Below are positions 1 through 5,764 of a stretch of 14,812 bases of DNA, one piece after another; within the stretch, counting starts at the first letter, position 1, and each line of letters starts with the position of its first letter. The position numbers were made by a program, and so were the translations under genes. This stretch comes from Bacteriovoracaceae bacterium. Its GTDB lineage: Bacteria > Bdellovibrionota > Bacteriovoracia > Bacteriovoracales > Bacteriovoracaceae. The notes under the pieces were generated by a model. The model searched no databases and had not been told where the DNA came from. It was given only the letters and a program-made list of their open reading frames with translations. The DNA is taken from positions 1 through 14,812 of the forward strand of contig JAGSHJ010000030.1 in NCBI GenBank assembly GCA_023954595.1, written 5' to 3'.

Positions 1-410
1 AACTTACTTTTTTCTATAAAGTCATAAATCATATTTAAATATGGAAGGATGTCCTTATTAGGGAAGTTATCCATATAGCTCTGTAGTGATATATTTACTT
101 GGCGGACAATATCAGAATTTAGAATCAAATCTGTATGACGTTTGAGAAGAAGCCCATTTGTGGTCAACTGTAACCTAGAGTCGTGATTTGAACAAATAGC
201 AATTATATCTTTGAACTTTGGATGAGCAAGGGGCTCTCCCATAAGATGTAAACAAAGCTGCTCTGCCAAGGGAGCTGCCTGAGTGACAATCTTAGTAAAG
301 TCCTCTAGTGACATTACATCTTGTTGACGCTGATCAATGGGACAAAAAGAACAATTGAGATTACATACATTGGTTATTTCAATATATGCCCGTTTATACA
401 TTTTATTCAT
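1..410 (-). CDS. Radical SAM protein, N-terminal part (gene runs off the window)
   Basis: The reading frame is open from an ATG at 410 to the window edge, giving 136 codons of the N-terminal half. Near residues 16-23 it has the sequence CNLNCSFC, the CxxxCxxC motif that binds the [4Fe-4S] cluster of radical S-adenosylmethionine enzymes. It is preceded by YIEITNVCN and followed by MGEPLAHP, the GEP-type SAM-binding motif, then LQLTTNG. This order is typical of the MoaA/PqqE/SPASM-like superfamily (COG0535). The substrate cannot be told, because the C-terminal half, where an auxiliary-cluster SPASM domain would lie, is outside the window. A second ATG lies three codons in, at 401. No good ribosome binding site precedes either ATG. 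The gene is 57 bases downstream of rnk on the same strand but appears to have its own promoter. Membership of the superfamily is firm; the specific role is unknown. Confidence 0.9.
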   Translation of the reverse strand, partial: MNKMYKRAYIEITNVCNLNCSFCPIDQRQQDVMSLEDFTKIVTQAAPLAEQLCLHLMGEPLAHPKFKDIIAICSNHDSRLQLTTNGLLLKRHTDLILNSDIVRQVNISLQSYMDNFPNKDILPYLNMIYDFIEKSK

Positions 411-415
411 GATTC

Positions 416-444
416 ACTATACTCTATCTAAATTGGCGCCTCAA
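416..444 (-). promoter_or_regulatory. Candidate sigma70 promoter of the radical SAM gene
   Basis: On the minus strand, TTGAGG (444-439) is followed after 17 bases by TATAGT (421-416). These match the consensus hexamers at 4/6 and 5/6 with ideal spacing. The predicted transcription start falls within about one base of the ATG at 410, so the mRNA would be leaderless or nearly so. No Shine-Dalgarno sequence lies in front of the ATG, which is consistent. Prediction only. Confidence 0.4.
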
Positions 445-450
445 TAGATA
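425..450. repeat. Interrupted inverted repeat TATCTA-N14-TAGATA
   Basis: A perfect 6-base inverted repeat (425-430 and 445-450) surrounds an inner GGCGCC palindrome in the gap between rnk and the radical SAM gene. It overlaps the candidate -35 hexamer. It could be an operator or a weak hairpin; no T-tract follows on either strand, so a terminator is unlikely. Confidence 0.3.
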
Positions 451-467
451 CAGGGCACTTTCATTAA

Positions 468-878
468 TTAAAGCTCCCAATCACCATTAGCTTCAGGTTG
501 ATATAGGATTTGAGTAATCTCTAGTGTCTTTATCTTGCCGTTAGGAAAGCTCCAACGTATAGATTGTCCAACCCTTAATCCAATTAAGGCCGAGCCCATT
601 GCGGCAAGAATTGATATTTTTCCAGTACTTGAATCTGCCCTATTTGGATAAACCAACTCTACTGTCATTTCCTTATGATCTTCTAGTATCTGATATTTAA
701 CGATTGAGTTCATCGTTACTAAATCAGCCGGTACATCTTTAGAGCTAATGACGTTAGCTCTTTCAAGTTCAACCTCTAGGGCATCGAAATCGGAAGACTC
801 TTGTTTATTAAGGATACTCATAATCCTAGCAAGGTCTTTATCACTTACCATAATATTATTATCAGCTTGTTCGTTCAT
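468..878 (-). CDS. rnk: Rnk-family regulator of nucleoside diphosphate kinase (GreA/GreB C-terminal fold)
   Basis: This 136-residue protein matches the usual length of Rnk. The N-terminal third (residues 1-50) is charged and probably helical. The C-terminal part carries the GreA/GreB-type FKBP-like domain, with the signature SALIGLRVGQSIRWSFPNG around residues 96-114. Rnk proteins resemble transcript-cleavage factors but have a short N-terminal arm. In Escherichia coli and Pseudomonas, Rnk influences nucleoside diphosphate kinase levels and can bind RNA polymerase. The start is well supported: AGGGAGGA lies four to five bases before the ATG. That Shine-Dalgarno overlaps the TAG stop of the upstream Crp/Fnr-type gene, with a gap of only 9 bases, so the two are almost certainly co-transcribed and probably translationally coupled. 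I see no frame damage. A Gre-factor paralogue is the main alternative, but the length and short arm favour Rnk. Confidence 0.85.
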   Translation of the reverse strand: MNEQADNNIMVSDKDLARIMSILNKQESSDFDALEVELERANVISSKDVPADLVTMNSIVKYQILEDHKEMTVELVYPNRADSSTGKISILAAMGSALIGLRVGQSIRWSFPNGKIKTLEITQILYQPEANGDWEL

Positions 879-887
879 GAATCCTCC

Positions 888-1541
888 CTAAAAAATTTCA
901 CATTGCTCAGAAAACTCTAACAGCTTCCCAATATCGTTTAACTTAATTTCTCTTCCACTCTTTTGAATATACCCATCTCTTTCAAGCTTGCTCAATGTTC
1001 TTGTAACAGTCTCAGTTCTTGCACCACAAAACTCACCAATCTCTCTTCGTGTCCACGGATGGTCAGGGTGAATTTGTTTTAGGTATATAAGCGTTTCAAT
1101 TACCCGGGAAATTACCCGCTTACCTGTAATATCCTTGAGTCTTTGTTCTGCCCTTCTGAGGTCTACGGCCAAGGTTTGCGTTAATAAATTATGAAGCTCA
1201 GGCACCTCATGTTGCAGTTGCTGTACAGAATCAAATTTGAAATATATTAGTTCCACATCAGTTAAGGCCAGAGCACTTGCATGATAGCTCTCACTACTTA
1301 AAAGCGAACGGTAGCCTAATAAATTGCGCTCACCTATAACTCTTAGAAGAGTGTCATCACCACTTACACTAAAGCCCATGAGCCCAACAATACCTTTTTT
1401 AATAAAGTTTAGACCCTTATCTTGTTCACCCTTGCGATAAAGGATTTTTCCTTTTTCAAAGGTTTTTAAACTACCTTTCTCAATAAGGCCAAGAGGTAGT
1501 TGTTCTAGAATGTTAACCTTTTTACTCTCGTAAAAATTCAT
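888..1541 (-). CDS. Crp/Fnr-family transcriptional regulator
   Basis: A 217-residue protein with an N-terminal cyclic-nucleotide-binding-type beta-roll (about residues 15-120), a dimerisation helix, and a C-terminal winged helix (HTH_Crp, about 164-192). The recognition helix reads TETVTRTLSKLERDGYI. The E and R used for base contacts in CRP and FNR are kept. CRP's first arginine is replaced by T, so it looks more like FNR's VETISR. There are no cysteines in the N-terminal part, so it cannot carry an FNR-type [4Fe-4S] cluster. The CRP cAMP-contact RS pair is replaced by HA in SYHASAL, so cAMP binding is doubtful. A DNR/NnrR-like (haem or nitric oxide) or unknown effector is possible. I chose the ATG at 1541 because GGAGT lies six bases upstream; an in-frame ATG at 1553 has no ribosome binding site. 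It forms an operon with rnk. Confidence 0.9.
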   Translation of the reverse strand: MNFYESKKVNILEQLPLGLIEKGSLKTFEKGKILYRKGEQDKGLNFIKKGIVGLMGFSVSGDDTLLRVIGERNLLGYRSLLSSESYHASALALTDVELIYFKFDSVQQLQHEVPELHNLLTQTLAVDLRRAEQRLKDITGKRVISRVIETLIYLKQIHPDHPWTRREIGEFCGARTETVTRTLSKLERDGYIQKSGREIKLNDIGKLLEFSEQCEIF

Positions 1542-1653
1542 ATAAAACTCCATGAGGTCAGTGTGATTTTAGTGCTAAATGTAAAAAATAAAATTTTAAA
1601 GTATCTAAGTATTTGACTGAAAATGAAGATGGCCAACCCAAGAAAGGGCAGCC

Positions 1654-1680
1654 CTCACTACACCGCTTCGGTAGTGCGAG
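1654..1680. other. Stem-loop in the 1542-1804 intergenic region, function unknown
   Basis: CTCACTAC (1654-1661) pairs with GTAGTG plus GAG (1671-1680) with one bulged C, enclosing a 9-base loop. It lies in the 263-base gap between two divergently transcribed genes. Neither strand has a T-tract after it, so it is not an intrinsic terminator. It could be a leader structure or part of a small RNA. Apart from candidate promoters I see nothing else in this gap. Confidence 0.3.
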
Positions 1681-1716
1681 AAGATATAGGTTGCGAATAG
1701 AAAAGATAGCTATACA

Positions 1717-1745
1717 TGTAGAAATAATAGCAGGCCGTGTATAAA
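1717..1745 (+). promoter_or_regulatory. Weak candidate promoter for the GST-like gene
   Basis: TGTAGA (1717-1722) is 17 bases before TATAAA (1740-1745), a good -10 with a poor -35. The predicted start near 1752 would give a leader of about 50 bases. Prediction only. Confidence 0.3.
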
Positions 1746-1804
1746 TGTCAACTGGCTAGCTCCAATGGCAAGCTGTGTGCAGGTGATTATCTAAAGGACA
1801 GTCC

Positions 1805-2494
1805 ATGGATTATAGACTCTTTTACTGGGATGTGCCTTTTAGAGGCAACTTCCCAAGACTATTGATGCTTGAGGCCGCACTTGATTTTGAGGAAAGTGAC
1901 CCTACAATACTGTACACCCAAAAGTCCCTACAAATTGACGGCCCTGGCATGGCACCGCCTTATCTCTATGACATTGCCCTTCGGAAGTATTTAAATCAAA
2001 TGCCGGCCATCATGATGTATCTAGGGCACAAACACCACCTAATGCCTAAAGATGAGTACGACAAAGCATTAGCTTACAAAATCACACTAGACTGCAATGA
2101 TGTGTTAATGGAAATCACGAGATACAATGGATCTAAAATGTGGACTAAAAAAGAGTGGAAGGAATTTAGATATGAGCGGTTCTCGAATTGGCTCCAAATC
2201 TTTGAATCCATAAGTACTAATGGCATTGATAAAAGTAGTGGTTACACTTTCGGTGGAAAAATAACTGTAGCCGATATTGCCCTAACTGCACTACTAGGTA
2301 CGATTAAACATTGTCTACCTGAGCTATCAGAGGACATAAAAGAGCATGCCCCGAAGGTATCAAAACTTGTGGAGCGAATTGAGAAGAGAGAGCGGATAAA
2401 GCAATATTTGAAAAAGCAGAGAAAGAAATCCGGCCTTGTCTATTGCTCAGGCCGGATTGAGAGCTCTATTCGCGAGATGATTGCAACGCAATGA
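1805..2494 (+). CDS. Glutathione S-transferase-like protein
   Basis: The 229-residue product has the two-domain layout of soluble glutathione S-transferases. The N-terminal thioredoxin-like part is marked by FRGNFPRLLMLEAAL (about residues 12-26) and by LNQMPAIMMYLGHKHHLMP (about 63-81), where the P after QM matches the conserved cis-proline and the following segment matches the glutathione-binding N/S-x-I-x-x-YL pattern. The all-helical C-terminal domain ends with GYTFGGKITVADIALTALL (about 146-164), the N-capping-box ADI motif of GST_C. The usual catalytic Tyr/Ser/Cys cannot be fixed by eye, so the activity (conjugation, peroxidase or other) is open. AAGGA six bases before the ATG supports the start. 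The last 35 or so residues are basic and extend beyond the usual core; the DNA coding for them also contains a strong inverted repeat. The stop is 4 bases from the stop of the convergent gene. Confidence 0.8.
   Translation: MDYRLFYWDVPFRGNFPRLLMLEAALDFEESDPTILYTQKSLQIDGPGMAPPYLYDIALRKYLNQMPAIMMYLGHKHHLMPKDEYDKALAYKITLDCNDVLMEITRYNGSKMWTKKEWKEFRYERFSNWLQIFESISTNGIDKSSGYTFGGKITVADIALTALLGTIKHCLPELSEDIKEHAPKVSKLVERIEKRERIKQYLKKQRKKSGLVYCSGRIESSIREMIATQ
2420..2458 (-). terminator. Intrinsic terminator for the secreted-protein gene, inside the GST-like coding region
   Basis: AATCCGGCCT (2427-2436) and AGGCCGGATT (2449-2458) form a perfect 10-base inverted repeat around a 12-base loop. Read on the minus strand, the stem is followed directly by TTTCTTTCTC, a U-rich tail. 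It starts about 40 bases after the stop at 2499, so it fits as the terminator of that minus-strand gene although it lies inside the coding sequence of its plus-strand neighbour. Confidence 0.7.
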
Positions 2495-2498
2495 GCAT

Positions 2499-3341
2499 CT
2501 AGTAACAACTAATATCTGTAACAATCCAATTATTGTCTGTGGAGCACATGCCCTTTTGAAACAATTCTTTAACATGGTGGATGAAAAATGCATCAGAGAT
2601 TTGGATCTCATTATTTCCCACTCTTCTTAACTCATCCAGCATTTCGGCCTGTGTGTAGCTTGAATACTTCTCAGTAAACTTTGCATCCACTTCCTTAAGA
2701 TTTACAACCTTTCTAGAAAGAGGTGTTTTAATCTGTGTATATTCGTGATCATAGTCACCGTTATAGTAGTTGATTTGGCTATTTAACTCTTCGTCATTTA
2801 AATAGAATTTTGCGAATACAAAATTTGTAAGATCAAAAGATTTAACAGGAAATAACTTTCCACGAATAGTGCTAACTCTTCCAGGCAGGATATCATGTAA
2901 GGCCCTCATTGAGGCCTGTTCATCGTGGCTGACCATTTCATTAATTGCAGTCTTTGGAAAATTTAAACCAGTAAGCCTTTTAAAAGTAGACTTCACCATT
3001 GTATGAAACTCATTCACTGTTTCAATTCTTGCCTTAGTCGAATCATCTAAAGTGCTCAGCCTTTCTTTATAAAAGTTAATGAGTCTTTTTGTTATGGACC
3101 ATACTGCGGCATTCTCGCTATTTTGAGGATTTCCCCCCTTACTTATGCGATCACCGCCGTCGTAATCAAAGATAGTGCTTAGATCTAATCTTGCGTTTTC
3201 CGTATTTTTTTCACTTTCACTGTCCCAAGAAATTAGATCGTTTGAGGCCAAGGCCATAACACCAATGTCTTTTAGAAACACTTTAGATTGGGCGTGTGCG
3301 CCACTAGTAACGATTAAAAACGACAACAATAAAATACGCAT
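2499..3341 (-). CDS. Secreted protein of unknown function
   Basis: I do not recognise a family for this 280-residue protein. It starts with a clear Sec signal peptide: MR, a hydrophobic core LLLSFLIVTSG, then AHA followed by Q at 18, a good signal peptidase I site. There is no lipobox cysteine, so the mature protein should be periplasmic or exported. The rest is hydrophilic, rich in aspartate, asparagine and lysine, with no further membrane segment. Two cysteines near the C-terminus (266 and 279, in GMCSTDNN and ISCY) could form a disulphide bridge. AAGGAA about five bases before the ATG supports the start. A palindromic site lies 44 bases upstream, and a terminator lies in the 3' end of the convergent gene, so it is probably a single-gene unit. 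Expression as a secreted protein is well supported; the function is not inferable. Confidence 0.75.
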   Translation of the reverse strand: MRILLLSFLIVTSGAHAQSKVFLKDIGVMALASNDLISWDSESEKNTENARLDLSTIFDYDGGDRISKGGNPQNSENAAVWSITKRLINFYKERLSTLDDSTKARIETVNEFHTMVKSTFKRLTGLNFPKTAINEMVSHDEQASMRALHDILPGRVSTIRGKLFPVKSFDLTNFVFAKFYLNDEELNSQINYYNGDYDHEYTQIKTPLSRKVVNLKEVDAKFTEKYSSYTQAEMLDELRRVGNNEIQISDAFFIHHVKELFQKGMCSTDNNWIVTDISCY

Positions 3342-3370
3342 ATAAGTTCCTTATAATTGATCTATGCCAA

Positions 3371-3399
3371 ATGTTGTCGCAAACGGTTTGACATGTCAA
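3371..3399 (-). promoter_or_regulatory. Candidate promoter of the secreted-protein gene
   Basis: On the minus strand a perfect TTGACA (3399-3394) is followed after 17 bases by CAACAT (3376-3371), a 3/6 match to the -10. The predicted start near 3364 gives a leader of about 23 bases with the AAGGAA ribosome binding site. The -35 lies inside a perfect palindrome. Prediction only. Confidence 0.4.
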
Positions 3400-3401
3400 A
3401 C
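3386..3401. promoter_or_regulatory. 16-base perfect palindrome, candidate operator
   Basis: GTTTGACATGTCAAAC is identical to its own reverse complement. It lies between yaiI and the secreted-protein gene and covers the candidate -35 box of the latter, the classic place for a repressor site. Its half-sites (TTTGA-N4-TCAAA) recur at 8980-8993. The binding protein is unknown; the 4-base spacer differs from the Crp/Fnr layout. Confidence 0.45.
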
Positions 3402-3439
3402 TCACCAAATGGACACCGCTATACTTCTAAATAGGATTA

Positions 3440-3895
3440 TTATTTCTTTAAGAGCCTGGTCATGATGCGATCAAAAGAATTGGTGAAGCTTGCCTTATCC
3501 TTAGGCCCTAGTGGAGGTGGTCCACCAGTATCTACACCATTATCGCGAAGGTTTTGCATAAAATCCCTCACAGAAAGTCTCTCACTGATATTCTCTTCAG
3601 TGTACAGCTCCCCTCTAGGATTAATTGCAACCGCACCTTTTTCTATGACAAGAGAGGCAAGAGGAATGTCGGCAGTAACAACGAGATCGCTACTACTTAA
3701 GTTTTCAACGATATAAAAGTCTGCAACATCAGCACCCTTATCTACCTTTACAGTAGAAATATGTGGGGCCAGTGGTACTGACATGTAGCTATTAGCTACT
3801 AAACATACAGGAACATTTAATCTAAAAGATGCCTTAAAAATAACTTCTTTTACCATCTTGGGACAAGCGTCCGCATCTATCCAAATTTTCATCAT
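3440..3895 (-). CDS. yaiI: UPF0178 / YaiI-YqxD family protein (PIN-like fold)
   Basis: The 151-residue product has the hallmarks of the DUF188 family. It starts with KIWIDADACP (residues 3-12), carries TADIPLAS (74-81) and INPRGELYT (about 91-99), and has GGPPPLGPKD (124-133) followed by the FDRIMTRLL tail. The aspartates in DADACP and TADIPLA correspond to the acidic residues of PIN-like nuclease folds, so a metal-dependent RNA-related role is suspected for the family, but no reaction is established. Two adjacent ATG codons (3895 and 3892) are possible starts; most family members begin with a single methionine before the KIWIDADACP block, so 3892 is equally likely. The ribosome binding site is weak. 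The gene is divergent from the alternative-oxidase-like gene and shares its 126-base upstream region. Confidence 0.9.
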   Translation of the reverse strand: MMKIWIDADACPKMVKEVIFKASFRLNVPVCLVANSYMSVPLAPHISTVKVDKGADVADFYIVENLSSSDLVVTADIPLASLVIEKGAVAINPRGELYTEENISERLSVRDFMQNLRDNGVDTGGPPPLGPKDKASFTNSFDRIMTRLLKK

Positions 3896-3947
3896 AGATT
3901 TAACTCTAGCATAAAATGATTACAAAAAGACAATTTTTGGAAAAGAC

Positions 3948-3975
3948 CTGACCCAAGTCAATTGATAAGGATCAT
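3948..3975 (+). promoter_or_regulatory. Two abutting Crp/Fnr-type boxes upstream of the alternative-oxidase-like gene
   Basis: CTGACCCAAGTCAA (3948-3961) and TTGATAAGGATCAT (3962-3975) each match the FNR/FixK/DNR consensus TTGAY-N4-RTCAA at nine of ten fixed positions. The centres are 14 bases apart, so two dimers probably could not bind at once. The second box is centred about 42 bases upstream of the start predicted from the -10 at 3999-4004, the usual position for class II activation. The match is visible in the sequence; binding is inferred. Confidence 0.5.
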
Positions 3976-3998
3976 TCATACTTTCATATTTTTACAAA

Positions 3999-4004
3999 TA
4001 TACT
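3999..4004 (+). promoter_or_regulatory. Candidate -10 element of the alternative-oxidase-like gene
   Basis: TATACT matches the -10 consensus at 5/6. The -35 region is poor, as expected for an activator-dependent promoter. The predicted start near 4010-4011 gives a very short leader that begins at or close to the AGGAG ribosome binding site, which is a weak point of this model. Confidence 0.4.
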
Positions 4005-4021
4005 AAGTGCAGGAGAAAACT

Positions 4022-4663
4022 ATGAAAGACTATCAAAAAGAACTTGAGAAAACGCTTAACTCCAACCGCTTAGACTATGGGATCTTGGCCAAGATCCTCT
4101 TCATTACAATGGATATTCTCTATGGAAAAAAGAGGACCATTTTAAAGTTTAAGGTTTTAGAAATTATTGCACGTGTTCCTTACCAGGCATGGGAGCAAGT
4201 GGCCTACGTTGCAATAACCCATAATTATAGTTCCCCAAAGTTTGCTCGACGTATTTTTGATTTTGTTAAAGAAGCTAGAGAGCAACAAGACAATGAGCAG
4301 TGGCATTTATTAATAGTCGAAGAACTCGTTGAAAAGATGGGAATTAAAAAGAGCTTAATTAAGCATAGGATCATGCCGCAAATCATTGCCCTTACCTATT
4401 ACTACATAAGTTGGATTTTATATGTAATCAATCCAAAGCTAAGCTATAAACTTAATGCCCACTTTGAAGATCACGCTGAACACGAGTATATGCTCTTTGT
4501 TAATGAGAACGAAGAATTGATGAAGACACCTTATGAAAGTTCTTTTGAAGATGATTATGGAAAGTTCGATACATTGAGAGAGTTATTTATTCAAATAGGT
4601 CTTGATGAGAGACATCATAAAGAAGAGAGCCTAGCTAGAATAGCAAGTCCACGTTTTAGCTAG
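4022..4663 (+). CDS. Alternative-oxidase-like di-iron carboxylate protein (putative ubiquinol oxidase)
   Basis: The 213-residue product fits the four-helix di-iron pattern of alternative oxidase, the cyanide-resistant enzyme that passes electrons from quinol to oxygen without pumping protons. All six likely ligands are in place: E47 in VLEIIARVP (family LETVAAVP), E92 and H95 in NEQWHLL (family NERMHL), E149 in HFEDHAEHEY (family LEEEAVHSY), and E196 and H199 in LDERHH (family ADEAHH). A hydrophobic stretch at about 117-137 would lie in the membrane surface. The flanking residues differ from classical members, so it is a divergent homologue and the quinol oxidase activity is inferred. The ATG at 4022 is preceded by AGGAG six bases upstream; the in-frame GTG at 4007 lies before that site and is rejected. 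Crp/Fnr-type boxes lie upstream. The stop overlaps that of rlmN by 4 bases. Confidence 0.75.
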   Translation: MKDYQKELEKTLNSNRLDYGILAKILFITMDILYGKKRTILKFKVLEIIARVPYQAWEQVAYVAITHNYSSPKFARRIFDFVKEAREQQDNEQWHLLIVEELVEKMGIKKSLIKHRIMPQIIALTYYYISWILYVINPKLSYKLNAHFEDHAEHEYMLFVNENEELMKTPYESSFEDDYGKFDTLRELFIQIGLDERHHKEESLARIASPRFS

Positions 4664-4668
4664 CTCTC
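4616..4668 (-). terminator. Candidate terminator of rlmN, overlapping the end of the alternative-oxidase-like gene
   Basis: GAGAGC-(C)-TAGCTA (4625-4637) pairs with TAGCTAGCTCTC (4657-4668): 12 base pairs with one bulged C and a 19-base loop. On the minus strand the stem is followed by TTCTTTATG, a modest U-rich tail. The right arm contains the overlapping stop codons of both genes. On the plus strand no T-tract follows. The stem is clear; the terminator role is less certain because the tail is short. Confidence 0.5.
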
Positions 4669-5697
4669 ACTTGAGTTAAGCTGACCACAAGCGGCCATAA
4701 CCTCATCACCCTTAGTCTCACGAATGAGTGTTGGAATCTTTAAAGTATCCAACACTTCTTTAAATTGATGAACTTTTTCCTGACCTGGCCTTCTGTAATT
4801 AGAGTCAGGAATTGGGTTAAACGGTATCAGGTTGATGTATGCCCTTTTGCCTTGGAGTAACTCTCCAGTTCTTTGGGCGTCTTCCACTGAATCATTAAAG
4901 TCATCAATTAAAAGGTACTCGTAAGTCACAAACTGTTTTTTTGCTAAAGGAATTTCGTCGATACACTTTAGAACTTCATCCAATGGATATCTTTTATTAA
5001 TTGGTATGAGTTCATCTCTTTTCACATCAAAAGGAGAATGAAGTGACAACGCCAAATTAACACCAGGGATCTCATCTGCCCAACGCTTCAGCCCTGGGAT
5101 ATAGCCAGAGGTTGAAATTGTAATCTTTTGAGAACCGATACTTGTGCCATGTTTTGAAAGAAAGATTTCACATGCCTTTTTTACAGCATCAAAATTGTGA
5201 AGAGGCTCACCTTGTCCCATAAAAACAATGTTTAAAATCCTCTCTTCACCTGGACGATTGTCTTTCAACCACTTCCATGCTTGTAGAAACTGTCCAACAA
5301 TCTCGCTTGTTTTTAGTGATCGCTTAAGTCCTTGTTTACCAGTGAAGCAAAAGGAGCACTTCATTGCACAACCAACTTGTGAGGATAAACAAATCGAATA
5401 TTTATTATGAAATGGAATTAAAACGGTCTCAACACTACTGCCATCTTTGAGTTTAAATAGAAACTTAACAGTCTTGTCTTTGGACTCATGAACAGTATCA
5501 ATCTCAGGCCATTCAAATAGAAAGTTCTCTTCAATGAAGGCCAATGTGCTTTTTGAAATATTATCCACACAAGGAGCTTGAAGCTTTTTCTTATAATACC
5601 AGTTATACAGAAGTGTGGCCGCAGAGGTATTGAGCTCATTGTGAGCTAATAAGCTGTGTAGCTCTTCGTAGCTGTATTCAAAAAAAGATGTTTTCAT
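4660..5697 (-). CDS. rlmN: Dual-specificity 23S rRNA/tRNA adenine-C2 methyltransferase RlmN
   Basis: RlmN is a radical SAM enzyme that methylates C2 of A2503 in 23S rRNA and A37 in some tRNAs. The 345-residue product has the full family length. The cluster motif CAMKCSFC gives C110, C114 and C117. The preceding SICLSSQVG supplies C103, matching E. coli C118, and MAACGQL near the end supplies C337, matching C355; these two carry the methyl transfer by a covalent intermediate. FMGQGEPLHNF is the SAM-binding GEP motif, and LALSLHSP, INLIPFNP and RETKGDEVMAACGQL are further RlmN signatures. It is therefore a complete, probably active enzyme; Cfr-type methylators are less likely given the housekeeping context. 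No clear ribosome binding site precedes the ATG. It converges on the alternative-oxidase-like gene, the stops sharing CTAG. Confidence 0.96.
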   Translation of the reverse strand: MKTSFFEYSYEELHSLLAHNELNTSAATLLYNWYYKKKLQAPCVDNISKSTLAFIEENFLFEWPEIDTVHESKDKTVKFLFKLKDGSSVETVLIPFHNKYSICLSSQVGCAMKCSFCFTGKQGLKRSLKTSEIVGQFLQAWKWLKDNRPGEERILNIVFMGQGEPLHNFDAVKKACEIFLSKHGTSIGSQKITISTSGYIPGLKRWADEIPGVNLALSLHSPFDVKRDELIPINKRYPLDEVLKCIDEIPLAKKQFVTYEYLLIDDFNDSVEDAQRTGELLQGKRAYINLIPFNPIPDSNYRRPGQEKVHQFKEVLDTLKIPTLIRETKGDEVMAACGQLNSSES

Positions 5698-5764
5698 AGG
5701 CCATATTTACTAGAATTGAGCACTCATGGCAAATAAGATAACTCGAAAAGACTCAAAGCATCAG

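Noticed and set aside
888..1541. Identification as FNR
   Set aside because: The N-terminal cysteine cluster required for FNR's [4Fe-4S] centre is absent.
1542..1804. Known structured RNA (SRP, 6S or riboswitch) in the longest gap
   Set aside because: No conserved core of these RNAs can be recognised on either strand; only a simple stem-loop is seen.
3462..3716. Plus-strand open frame opposite yaiI
   Set aside because: It lies fully antisense to a well-supported conserved gene, has no family resemblance and no ribosome binding site.
4007..4021. In-frame GTG extension of the alternative-oxidase-like gene
   Set aside because: The AGGAG ribosome binding site lies inside this extension, six bases before the ATG at 4022, so translation starts at 4022.
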